This document shows, one piece after another, positions 15,442 through 22,445 of a DNA stretch of 23,145 bases (within the stretch, counting starts at the first letter, position 1; every line of letters starts with the position of its first letter). The DNA is taken from positions 1 through 23,145 of the forward strand of contig JBBPXY010000086.1 in NCBI GenBank assembly GCA_038200435.1, in the 5' to 3' direction. The notes under the pieces are model-generated. The model was not told the DNA's origin and made no database searches. It worked only from the letters and a program-made list of their open reading frames with translations. This stretch comes from JBBPXY01 sp038200435. Lineage in GTDB: Bacteria > Actinomycetota > Thermoleophilia > Solirubrobacterales > Solirubrobacteraceae. The position numbers and the translations under genes are program-made.

Positions 15442-15626
15442 TGCTCGGCCGCTACGAGGGCATGACGCGCGCGCAGATTCACCGCGACCGGCCCGATTGG
15501 AACCCGTGGCGGCGCGACGGCGCGCCAGACACGGGGGCGCGGCTACCGATCTCCCCCGCCTCCATCAGCGCCCTCGGTCATGAGCACGACGACCGCGCCC
15601 TCGCGTTGGGGAACGAGACGGAATGA
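15438..15626 (+). pseudogene. Relic of a histidine phosphatase (phosphoglycerate mutase-like), still translationally coupled
   Basis: This 62-residue frame reads LGRYEGMTRAQIHRDRPDW then NPWRRDGAP, which matches the middle of actinobacterial histidine phosphatases (RYEG(M/L)T..EI...PDW..WRDGxPGG). It then jumps to ISALGHEHDDRALAL, which matches their C-terminal end (SVLGYEHDDRALRLWN). The N-terminal RHGE catalytic motif and the central/second-histidine region are missing, so it cannot be an active phosphatase. It nevertheless keeps ATGA overlaps with the cyclase gene upstream (15438-15441) and the kinase downstream (15623-15626), and an uninterrupted frame. The likely history is an in-frame deletion in a former operon gene; a retained structural or coupling role is possible. 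The phosphatase match is from pattern recognition. Confidence 0.6.
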
Positions 15627-16492
15627 GCCAGAAGCCCGTGCGGATCGCGGTCGTCGGCCACGTCGAGTGGGCGCACTTCCTCCCCGTTGCGCGGGTGCCG
15701 CTGCAGGGCGAGCTGATCGAAGCGCACGATTCCTGGGAGGACGCGGCCGGCGGCGGAGCGGTCGCCGCCGTGCAGATGGCCAAGCTCGCCGGCGGGGCGA
15801 GCTTGTTCACGGCCGTCGGGGACGACGAGCTCGGGCGCGCCGCCGTCAGCCGGCTCGAAGCGCTGGGACTCGAGATGGCCGCCGCGGTCCGGCCGGGTCC
15901 CCAGCGGCTCGCCTACGCGTTCCTCGACGACGACGGCGAACGCACGATCACGGTCGCGGGCGAGCGGTTGGTGCCCTCGGCCGAAGACCCGCTTCCGTGG
16001 GACCGGATGGAGCAGATGGACGCCGTGTACTTCACGGGCGGGGACGCCGACGCCCTGCGCGCCGCCCGCCGCGCTCGCGTTCTGGTGGCGACGCCGCGGG
16101 CACGCGACGCACTGAGCGCGAGCGGAGTCGAGCTGGACGTGCTCGTGCGCAGCGGCGGCGACGCGGGCGAGAGCGACGACCCCGAGAAGCTTGGATGGCG
16201 CTCGCGACTCGTGGTCACTACCCACGGCGCGCAGGGAGGTTCCTTCGCTGCCGGGGAGGGCAAGACCTCCACGTTCCACGCGGCTCCGCTCCCCGGGCCG
16301 ATCGTCGATGCCTACGGCGCGGGTGACTCGGTCGCCGGCGCCCTGGCCTACGCGCTCGGCGCCGGGCTCGAGATCCAGAAGGCCGTCGAGCTCGCCGCCC
16401 GCTGCGGCGCCGCCAACCTCACCGGCCGCGGTCCGTACGCCGGACAGTTGACGGCCGAAACGCTGGGTGGCCCCGGCCGCGCAGCGGATTAA
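15623..16492 (+). CDS. PfkB/ribokinase-family carbohydrate kinase
   Basis: The 289-residue protein is an ATP-dependent sugar or nucleoside kinase. It has the N-terminal glycine motif AAGGGAVAAVQMAKLAG (41-57) for substrate and the C-terminal signature DAYGAGDSVAGAL (229-241), with Asp235 as catalytic base and the GAGD anion hole. The substrate is unknown; ribose, ribulose-like sugars or nucleosides would suit a gene in the rpiA unit. The start ATG overlaps the preceding relic by ATGA, so it is the last gene of the rpiA-cyclase-relic-kinase operon. Confidence 0.88.
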   Translation: MSQKPVRIAVVGHVEWAHFLPVARVPLQGELIEAHDSWEDAAGGGAVAAVQMAKLAGGASLFTAVGDDELGRAAVSRLEALGLEMAAAVRPGPQRLAYAFLDDDGERTITVAGERLVPSAEDPLPWDRMEQMDAVYFTGGDADALRAARRARVLVATPRARDALSASGVELDVLVRSGGDAGESDDPEKLGWRSRLVVTTHGAQGGSFAAGEGKTSTFHAAPLPGPIVDAYGAGDSVAGALAYALGAGLEIQKAVELAARCGAANLTGRGPYAGQLTAETLGGPGRAAD

Positions 16493-16541
16493 TCCGACGA
16501 GGTTCGCGCGCGGATTGCTCGCCCGCCGGCACCGAGTTCGG

Positions 16542-16570
16542 TTCAGCACAACACCGGCTCGGGCTACGAT
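16542..16570 (+). promoter_or_regulatory. Possible promoter ending 7 nt before the small membrane protein start
   Basis: TACGAT at 16565-16570 matches the -10 consensus at four of six bases and lies 7 nt before ATG 16578. A poor -35 (TTCAGC, 16542-16547) sits 17 nt upstream. Another candidate for leaderless initiation. Confidence 0.4.
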
Positions 16571-16577
16571 CGGCCCG

Positions 16578-16871
16578 ATGAGAAGCCTGGTCGTGACGTT
16601 CTCTCTTTTGGCACTACTGGTGCTTTCGCCGAACGCGGTCGCTCAGGGGTCCGCCAGCGGCGACACGTACAAGGATCCGTTCAGCGGCGGCGGCTCGCAA
16701 ACTCCTCGTGCGACGGCGCCCGCAAGCAACGCCAAGAAGCCCACCTCCAAGCACGGGTCTTCCGGTTCCGGTCTGGTACTCGTGCTCGTTCTCGTCGCCG
16801 TGGCTCTCTTGGCGACGGCGGCGTTGACGGTCAGACACAGACGCCGGTCTCGTGACGGGCCAACCGACTGA
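16578..16871 (+). CDS. Small exported single-pass membrane protein, function unknown
   Basis: The 97-residue protein has an N-terminal signal peptide (MRSLVVTFSLLALLVLSPNA, cleavage likely after AVAQ), a Ser/Gly/Thr/Lys-rich low-complexity linker (about 24-64), one transmembrane helix (GLVLVLVLVAVALLATAALT) and a basic cytoplasmic end (RHRRRSRDG). The topology is type I: linker outside, short basic tail inside. The frame is open upstream to 16467, but the signal peptide and the -10-like element favour ATG 16578. It is followed by a strong hairpin terminator, so it forms its own unit. I do not recognise a family. Confidence 0.72.
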   Translation: MRSLVVTFSLLALLVLSPNAVAQGSASGDTYKDPFSGGGSQTPRATAPASNAKKPTSKHGSSGSGLVLVLVLVAVALLATAALTVRHRRRSRDGPTD

Positions 16872-16883
16872 CGCAGCGGTGCA

Positions 16884-16913
16884 CGTGGCCCCGAGCCGAC
16901 GCCCGGGGCCACG
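16884..16913 (+). terminator. Strong 10-bp GC-rich hairpin terminator
   Basis: CGTGGCCCCG (16884-16893) pairs perfectly with CGGGGCCACG (16904-16913) around a 10-nt loop, 12 nt after the small membrane protein stop, followed by a pyrimidine stretch with T's (CTCTTTCGCTTCT). This is the best terminator in the window. Confidence 0.75.
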
Positions 16914-16992
16914 CCCCGCTCTTTCGCTTCTGCCGCTGGTGCCGGCGTGGTACACCTGCGCGATCGCCCCCGCCGAGTCTAAGAGGAGCAGG

Positions 16993-17088
16993 ATGAGGAC
17001 TGAGGACGTGTCGGACGGGGAGGGACCGCTCGCTCGCGATGAGCCCGAGCAGCTGAACGGCTACTTGTTCGGGGCCAGGCGCGGGTGA
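16993..17088 (+). CDS. Putative 31-residue peptide with strong ribosome binding site
   Basis: ATG 16993 is preceded by AAGAGGAGCAGG, one of the best Shine-Dalgarno sequences in the window. The peptide starts MRTEDVSDGEGPLARDEPEQ and ends LNGYLFGARRG: an acidic front half, then a short hydrophobic patch and a basic end. Its TGA is followed at once by an in-frame ATG of the next short ORF. It lies after the hairpin terminator and upstream of the polytopic membrane protein. It may be a leader peptide, a small protein, or the relic start of a longer gene. No family recognised. Confidence 0.38.
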   Translation: MRTEDVSDGEGPLARDEPEQLNGYLFGARRG

Positions 17089-17169
17089 ATGGTCGGCGCG
17101 CGTCGCCTCGCGCGGTATGCGCTGTCTGGCTGGCGGGTTCTGACTGACGGTTCGGGATCGTTGCAATGA
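17089..17169 (+). CDS. Putative 26-residue basic peptide bridging to the membrane protein
   Basis: ATG 17089 directly abuts the preceding TGA in the same frame, and its own TGA overlaps the membrane-protein ATG as ATGA (17166-17169). The peptide reads MVGARRLARYALSGWRVLTD plus a short tail. The exact junctions suggest coupled translation or a stop interrupting one 58-codon ORF, but the size is within chance expectation. Confidence 0.22.
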   Translation: MVGARRLARYALSGWRVLTDGSGSLQ

Positions 17170-18339
17170 GCACCCGGGCCCGTGAAGTGCCGGCGGGCGA
17201 TGGACTCGCGAGGTATGGAGCACGCGGTGTGCGGCTGGCGACGGTCACACCGCTTGCTTCGATCTTTGGGTCGGGATTTCTGATCATCATCCCGATCCTC
17301 GAGCGGGAGCTCGGCGCGCTGGCCGTCGTCGGGATGGCCGGTGTCTGTCTGGTCGCGTGGATCGTCGGGATCGCGATCCGCCACAACGTCGCCGTAGTCG
17401 AGCCATTGGCCGACGCCGGTCGCCTCGATGCGACCACCTCGCGGATCGATCGCGCGTCGGACCTCGTGATCGTCGTTGCCTATGTGATCTCGGTGGCGCT
17501 GTATCTGCGAATCCTGGCACTGTTCGTTGTGGGCTACGTGTCCGCCGGATCGGGTGCATCCGAGCGCCTGTTGGCCGTCGTCCTCGTCGTGCTGATCACA
17601 GCGGTCGGATTGGTACGCGGACTTGCCGGACTAGAGCTGCTCGAGCGACTGGCGCTCGGTTCGGTGTTGGTGCTGGTGCTCGCGATCGGCGCAACCTTCG
17701 CCGGCAAGGATGCTTCACAGCTCCTGGGCGGCGGCCTGCGTCTCCCTCCCGCCTGGTCCCGGACTCGTCTCGGTGCTCCTGGTGCTGGGCGGCATCGTGA
17801 TCACGGTGCAAGGCTTCGAAACCGTGCGCTACCTGCAGCACATCGACCGCCAGGCGCGGATCGCCGGCTGCCGCCTCTCTCAACTGGTCTCCTCCATCGT
17901 GTACATCTTGATCGTCGCGGTCGCGACCCCCCTGATGGGCCTTGGTACGCGGTCCGGGCCAGATCGCGAGCTCCTCGAACTCGTCCAGCGCGTCGCGCCG
18001 CTGCTCGCGTTGCCACTTGTCCTATCCGCCGTCTTGAGCCAGTTCAGCGCCGCGACGGCCGACACCGAGGCAGGCATCGGGAATCTACGTGTGATTGGGT
18101 GGGCGCCACTCCGCGGGCGGCGGCGATACCTGCTCGTCGGGGGCGCTGCCGCCGTACTCGCCGGAACACTCGGGACGGGCGTGATCATCGTGGTCGCGTC
18201 GCGAGCCTTCGCGGCGTACTACGCACTCCGATGCATCGTGGCTCTGCGCACCAGCAACCGCGGATGGACACGCGTGGGATACGGCGTCCTGGCCCTCCTG
18301 ATGGTGGCGATAACGCTCCTCGCCCGGCCAGCTGGGTGA
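17166..18339 (+). pseudogene. Polytopic membrane protein (about 11 helices, APC/LeuT-like) split by a +1 frameshift
   Basis: The first frame (from ATG 17166) encodes about 194 residues with five hydrophobic helices, including FGSGFLIIIPILERELG, reminiscent of the unwound GSG helix 1 of APC-type transporters. After LRLPP (17736-17750) it turns to Arg-rich noise until a stop at 18497. The adjacent frame takes over without loss (PPGPGLVSVLLVLGGIVITV) and encodes about six more helices to the stop at 18339. Joined, they give a roughly 390-residue membrane protein. The shift lies in the C-rich run CTCCCTCCCGCC (17743-17753), so one extra C would explain it. It may be a pseudogene, a sequencing error, or recoding. 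Substrate and exact family are unknown; the APC-like reading is tentative. Confidence 0.65.
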
Positions 18340-18433
18340 ACCCCCGTTCGTCCCGCACGACGGCGGCTCGACTTGTCCCGCGTCAAAGAATTCGCAGGGC
18401 GCCATCGGCTTCGAGACCGGCGTACGACGGGTG

Positions 18434-18567
18434 CATCGCACGATGGGGGTTAGAGCCCAGCCGCGCGAACATGACGGTGCCGGCCACGAACGCGTAAAGA
18501 CCATTCACGGGCGGCATGCCCCCAGCCGCGCGGTGGCCGGCCCGGCGAACGCGACGGCGCGCAGCCA
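18434..18567 (-). pseudogene. Fragment of a SulP-family anion transporter
   Basis: The minus strand encodes GMPPVNGLYAFVAGTVMF followed by ARLGSNP, which matches the SulP hallmark (AG(L/M)PPVxGLYAxxxxxxxYALLGSS). Just upstream in another frame, WLRAVAFAGPAT resembles the preceding SulP WLRxDLxAGLTV segment, so a frameshift and deletion separate them. The remaining several hundred residues, including the STAS domain, are absent. It lies between two convergent genes and is non-functional. Assignment is by motif recognition over about 30 residues. Confidence 0.5.
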
Positions 18568-18752
18568 AGTGCGGCGGTCAGCCGGTCGGCGCTTTCAGCT
18601 TCCGCGGGGCAGCGCTCCTGCGAAGGCGATGTATTCGATTCTCGGGCCCCTACCACGCTCTCGTTCCGCGCGAGGATCAAGAGGAGTCACGGCTCTCGGG
18701 CTGCTGGTTGGCTGACAAAGCGGTCCGGAGGCGTCGAGGATCGTCGCGCCGA
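18568..18752. other. Intergenic remainder, no gene seen
   Basis: Short frames exist on both strands but none has a ribosome site, consistent third-position bias or recognisable motif. It may hold further unrecognisable transporter relic sequence. Confidence 0.4.
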
Positions 18753-19469
18753 TCAGGGGCGTGAGCTCAGATCGACCGGCGGCAGGTCATGCACCTGGTC
18801 CTTGGTCAGCTCTACTCGTATTCCTGTCTCCATGCGCGAAGTTGTCCGGATCGGGATCGCGACCTCCTTGCGACCCCACAGGTGGCCCTCCTGCAGCAGC
18901 ACATGGGTCACGTGGTGATCCCCGGGGTCGATCACCAGTCCCTGAACCGAACCGATCCAGCCATCGGTGGCGTGCACCTGATCGCCTCGCCGCACCTGCA
19001 CCTCCCCCACCGGCACACGGTCATGCACGACCGGTTGAGGGCCACCGGTGAGGCCCATCCCCATCCCGCCGGCACCCATCCCAACACTCATTCCAAGCCC
19101 GTAGTACGGCCACGCGTAGGCCTGGCCGGTTCCGTAACCCCACACGTTGCTGCTCGCTGGCAGAACCTCTACGTCCTCGGAGTCCTCCAGCGCGCGAAAT
19201 TGTGCCGCGTCACAGCTCAAGCGGATCTGGTCACCGTAATCGGGCTCGACCAGCTCGATCGGGACCAATCGACCGAGGCCACCGTGGTGCTTGGGTGCGA
19301 CCACGAGATGGGTGAGCGCTTTAGCGACCGGATCGATGATCACCCGGCTCAGCTCCCCACAGACCTCATCACTGGCGACAACCTCGGCCCCGATACTGAA
19401 CCGAGCCGATCCGCTCCTCAAGCTGTCTGGGGACCGCTCGGAGGCCCGGGTCTCGTCATCTGCCGTCAT
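18753..19469 (-). CDS. Two-domain PRC-barrel protein
   Basis: The 238-residue soluble protein contains two PRC-barrel-like beta domains: about 22-105 (FSIGAEVVASDEVCGELSRV, then THLVVAPKHHGGLGRLVPI) and about 152-232 (GDQVHATDGWIGSVQGLVID, then THVLLQEGHLWGRKEVAIPI). The two share the order G-x-V-x-x-V/I-I-D-P, T-H-L/V, G-R, V-P-I/I-P-I, so they are an internal duplication. Between them is a Gly/Met/Tyr-rich linker (WGYGTGQAYAWPYYGLGMSV and onward). PRC barrels occur in photosynthetic reaction-centre H subunits and RimM, but stand-alone copies have mostly unknown roles. ATG 19469 has a TAGACT 6 nt upstream. It is intact although flanked by relic genes. Confidence 0.82.
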   Translation of the reverse strand: MTADDETRASERSPDSLRSGSARFSIGAEVVASDEVCGELSRVIIDPVAKALTHLVVAPKHHGGLGRLVPIELVEPDYGDQIRLSCDAAQFRALEDSEDVEVLPASSNVWGYGTGQAYAWPYYGLGMSVGMGAGGMGMGLTGGPQPVVHDRVPVGEVQVRRGDQVHATDGWIGSVQGLVIDPGDHHVTHVLLQEGHLWGRKEVAIPIRTTSRMETGIRVELTKDQVHDLPPVDLSSRP

Positions 19470-19475
19470 GTAGCG

Positions 19476-19481
19476 AGTCTA
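19476..19481 (-). promoter_or_regulatory. TANNNT -10-like element 6 nt before the PRC-barrel gene
   Basis: On the minus strand TAGACT is followed by six bases and ATG 19469, the spacing of a leaderless -10 box. No matching -35 is evident. Confidence 0.3.
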
Positions 19482-19830
19482 TCCTCGACGGTGGCGCCAG
19501 AGTGGTAGAACGCCCCGCTCAGATAGATATGGGGCGCCTCAGGCCTGGGAGATGCTCTCGGGCCGTCCAGGGAGGAGGGGCGGGGGCGCGCGGGATACAC
19601 GGCTGGAACGCGCGGGCCGCTTGAGCAGAGTAGTAGTATCGGTTGTCAGCTTCGCCTCGACCTTCGGCGGGCTCCTCCGGCTTTGACACCTGGCCGGTTT
19701 ACGTGAGACCTCAATCGTCTTCGCGGCAACCCGACGCCAGGAGTCCGAGTTCATGCATCGCTTTGCGGTAGTGCCCGATCAGTGTGATGGGCATCCGTAT
19801 GTCGGCTAGTCAGTTGCGGCGCCGGGGGGT
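19482..19830. other. Intergenic stretch, no assignable gene
   Basis: About 350 bases. It holds a 6-bp inverted repeat (CGCCCC 19511-19516, GGGGCG 19531-19536) near the PRC-barrel promoter and several short unbiased frames, including a 71-codon minus frame (19539-19754) that I cannot recognise. It may contain the eroded N-terminal part of the oxidoreductase that follows. Confidence 0.4.
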
Positions 19831-20170
19831 GACTGCCTGGCCCGGGTCGAGCTCACCGAGGTACAGGCACGCGAGCGCTGGGGCGATCGGGTGATCGTCG
19901 CCGAGTCGGAGTTTGAGACGCTTGACCGCGCGATCACCGCCGGCGAGGCCTACGGACTCGCCAAAGCTCGTCGCCGAGCTCACGGCGTGGGTCGCACGCG
20001 GCGAGAAGCGCGACGACGTCTCGCGCGTTGTGCACGCTTACCCCACTTACGCCGAGGGACCCGCCTGCGCCGCCGACCAACACCTCGCCGCGCGCTGCGT
20101 ATTCCCTCGCGTGCGCGCCCTCACCCGGCCGATCCTCACGACCCTGCGTGTCCTCGAGCGCGCACGATGA
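19831..20170 (+). pseudogene. C-terminal fragment of an NAD(P)/FAD-dependent disulfide oxidoreductase (Lpd/mercuric reductase-like)
   Basis: The frame from about 19831 reads ARVELTEVQARERWGDRV, then VAESEFETLDRAITAGEAYG, matching the start of the dimerisation domain of this family (xVGLTExxAxE...). At about 19964 it shifts frame and continues as KLVAELTAWVARGEKRDDVS then RVVHAYPTYAEG, which matches the family C-terminal motif (HAHPTxxE). The segment normally between, including the GATIVGxxAGE stretch, is deleted, and the FAD and NAD domains with the CxxxxC motif are missing. The end at TGA 20168-20170 overlaps the P450 start as ATGA, so the two once formed an operon. Non-functional. Confidence 0.7.
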
Positions 20171-21299
20171 CCCCGCGGCTGGCGCAGGCCGTCGCGTTTC
20201 AGCGCCAGCCGGTGGCGAGCCTGATCGAGCACGAGCGGGTCCACGGCTCAGGGTTCTGGCTTTAAACGCTGATCGGCGGTCGCATGTGGGTAGTCGCCGC
20301 TCCCGAGCTTGCGCACGAAGTGCTGCACGCCCCGCCGGGCGAGTACCTGGCTGGTTGCGCGAACCGGCGGATCCTTCCCGTCCTCCCCAGCGACACCGTG
20401 CTCACGCTCGACGGTGATCCGCACCGGACACGCCGTCATCTTCTCGCTCCGCTGTTTCACGGCGACTCCCTCGACTCCCTGGCGCCGATCATCCGCCAGA
20501 TCGCCGCCGATGAGATCGCGCGCTGGCCGATCGGCGTCTCGTTCGCCGCCCTGCCGCAGACGCGCCTGTTGACGTGGCTGGGGCGACTCGGCCCGGCCAG
20601 CCCACAAGCGACGGCGCGACGGTCTCGCGTCCGCTTCGCCACAGGTGTCGCGGAGGTTCGCAGCGCCCGAGTCCGGAGATCGGTTGACGGTCCGATCGAC
20701 GCGCTGAACCTGTTAGGCCCGATAGCCGGCCAGTGCGGCGACGACATGCGGGTCGCGGATGAGCTGTTCGCACTCCTGCTCGCCGCCCACGAGACGACCG
20801 CGACCGCGCTCGCCTGGTCACTGGAGCTCCTGGCCCACGACCCCGACACCCTGAGCCTGCTGGCCGGCGAAGCCGACAGCGAGGACCGCCCGCACCTGGA
20901 CGCCGTCGTCGCCGAGATCCTACGGGTACGACCGCCGCTCGTCGACATCGTCCGCGAGCTCGCCGCGCCGGCCTGTCTGGGACACCACGCCCTGGCGGCC
21001 GGGACGCTCATTCTCATTCCGCCGCCGCTCATCCATCGACACCGGCATTCCTCGCCCGACACGTTCGTCGCAGACCGCTTCCTCGGTCAGCGCCCCGATC
21101 CCGACACGTGGCTTCCGTTCGGCGGCGGAGAGCGGCGGTGCCTGGGAGCGTCACATTGCTGGAGCTACGTGAGGTGATAACGCTCGTCGCGCGGCGATTC
21201 GAGCTGCAGCCCGCCGACAGTGTTCGCGAGAAAGCTCGCCTGCATGGGACGGCCCTGGTTCCGGGCCGGGGAGCGCCGGTCATCATGCGGCCTCGCTGA
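20167..21299 (+). pseudogene. Cytochrome P450, broken by an in-frame stop and a frameshift
   Basis: P450 landmarks are clear: the I-helix LFALLLAAHETTATALAWS with AxxET, an ExxR in EILR, and the haem-cysteine loop FGGGERRCLGA near 21118-21150. The frame from ATG 20167 (MTPRLAQAVAFQRQPVASLI) is interrupted by TAA at 20263-20265 in the N-terminal strand region and then continues in the same frame (TLIGGRMWVVAAPELAHEV). Right after the haem loop the frame shifts, and the last part continues in another frame (TLLELREVITLVARRFELQP to 21299). The region between the helix C area and the I-helix is also shorter than usual. The stop, frameshift and probable deletion together mark a pseudogene. It follows the oxidoreductase relic with an ATGA overlap. 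The former substrate is unknown. Confidence 0.85.
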
Positions 21300-21318
21300 A
21301 CAGCCGCGTTTTCGACGG

Positions 21319-21350
21319 GCGACCGGCCAGGCGATCACGGGCCGGGTCGC
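21319..21350. terminator. Hairpin between convergent genes (possible bidirectional terminator)
   Basis: GCGACCGGCC (21319-21328) pairs with GGCCGGGTCGC (21340-21350) with a single bulged base and an 11-nt loop. It lies in the 155-bp gap between the P450 pseudogene and the convergent dehydrogenase. On the minus side it is followed by CCGTCGAAAACG rather than a T run. Nothing else was seen in the gap. Confidence 0.45.
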
Positions 21351-21454
21351 ACGCCATCCCGAGTCCCTGCGACACGTCGGCGCTCACCGGCCGATTCACG
21401 CCTGCCGGGCCGATCGCACGCAGACCCGAAACGCGAGGGGATCCCGGCCTGTTC

Positions 21455-22426
21455 TTAGTAACCCTGGTCTCGCACGCCTGAGACATCCGCGCCGCGCGCG
21501 AAAGCGGGGAGCCGTTCGGCGAGGAGGGCGGCCTGGCGTTCGCGCATGCCCGGCACGCTGCTGGCGATGTGGGGCGTGAGAAGCAATCCTGGGACGGACC
21601 AGATCTTGCTTGTCGGCGGGGGCGGTTCTGGATCAACGACGTCGAGAGCCGCGCGTAGCCTGCCGTTAGCGAGCTCATCGAGAAGAGACTGGGTGTCAAT
21701 AACGGCGCCACGCGCTGCGCTGACGAGAAGCGCTCCATTTCTCATGGCTGCCAAGAAGTCGCGATTCACCAGCCGGTGCGTTTCGGTGGTCAAAGGAACC
21801 AGCACCACCACGATGTCTGCTTCAGGCAGTAGTTCTCGGATACGGTGGATGCTCACGACCCCTTCACGAGGGCGACGCGCAACGTAGGTGACCCTCGCTC
21901 CGAACGGAGCAAGGCGCTCACCAACCGCTGTGCCGATCTCGCCCGCGCCGATGATGACCACGTTTGCTCCAGACAGGCCGCGACTGACACGTGGTGACCA
22001 AGCCCTGCGGTGGCGCTGCTCCTCGAATCGAAGCAGGTCTCGCTGACACGCCAAGATGGCAGCCATTGCCCATTCGGCGGTACCTGCGACGTGAACACCC
22101 GCAGCGTTGTAAAGCCGCACGCCTGACGGCAGCGCGTTGCGGAACTGGTCCACACCTGCTGATAGCGCCTGTACGACGCGCAGTCGTGGAAGGCGAGCCG
22201 CGATCCTGGCGAAGTCCCCCGCATAAGCCTGGGGAGGAACGAGGACCTCGACAGCATGAGCGGTCGCCGGAAGACGGTCGGGTCGCCAGTCCTCGACCAC
22301 CTCGATCGTCACATCCTCGAGAGGCCCGAGCTCACGTTCCAGATCGAGACTGGGTAGCCAGACGTGCATGACGCGGACGTTATCGGCGCGCTCCACTGTG
22401 GCGAGGCTTGCCAGATCGTCTCGCAT
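21455..22426 (-). CDS. D-isomer-specific 2-hydroxyacid dehydrogenase
   Basis: NAD(P)-dependent 2-oxoacid/D-2-hydroxyacid oxidoreductase of the phosphoglycerate/hydroxypyruvate reductase superfamily. The 323-residue protein has the Rossmann motif GAGEIGTAVGERLAPFGARV (160-179) and the catalytic trio Arg239 (SAARGAVID), Glu267 (DPEPPP) and His286 (LTPHIASS). The motif after beta-2 reads YVARRPREG, with arginines that would suit NADP(H), though this is not decisive. ATG 22426 begins 19 nt after the stop of the upstream channel gene; ATG 22369 (MHVWLPSLDLE) fits the usual start of the fold better and may be the true one. Cotranscription with the MscS-like gene is likely. The substrate is not predictable. 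Confidence 0.9.
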   Translation of the reverse strand: MRDDLASLATVERADNVRVMHVWLPSLDLERELGPLEDVTIEVVEDWRPDRLPATAHAVEVLVPPQAYAGDFARIAARLPRLRVVQALSAGVDQFRNALPSGVRLYNAAGVHVAGTAEWAMAAILACQRDLLRFEEQRHRRAWSPRVSRGLSGANVVIIGAGEIGTAVGERLAPFGARVTYVARRPREGVVSIHRIRELLPEADIVVVLVPLTTETHRLVNRDFLAAMRNGALLVSAARGAVIDTQSLLDELANGRLRAALDVVDPEPPPPTSKIWSVPGLLLTPHIASSVPGMRERQAALLAERLPAFARGADVSGVRDQGY

Positions 22427-22445
22427 TCCAACAGCTCGGCCAGAC

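Noticed and set aside
19539..19754. 71-codon minus-strand ORF and a nearby 27-codon frame (MPITLIGHYRKAMHELG)
   Set aside because: No ribosome site, poor third-position bias and no recognised family.
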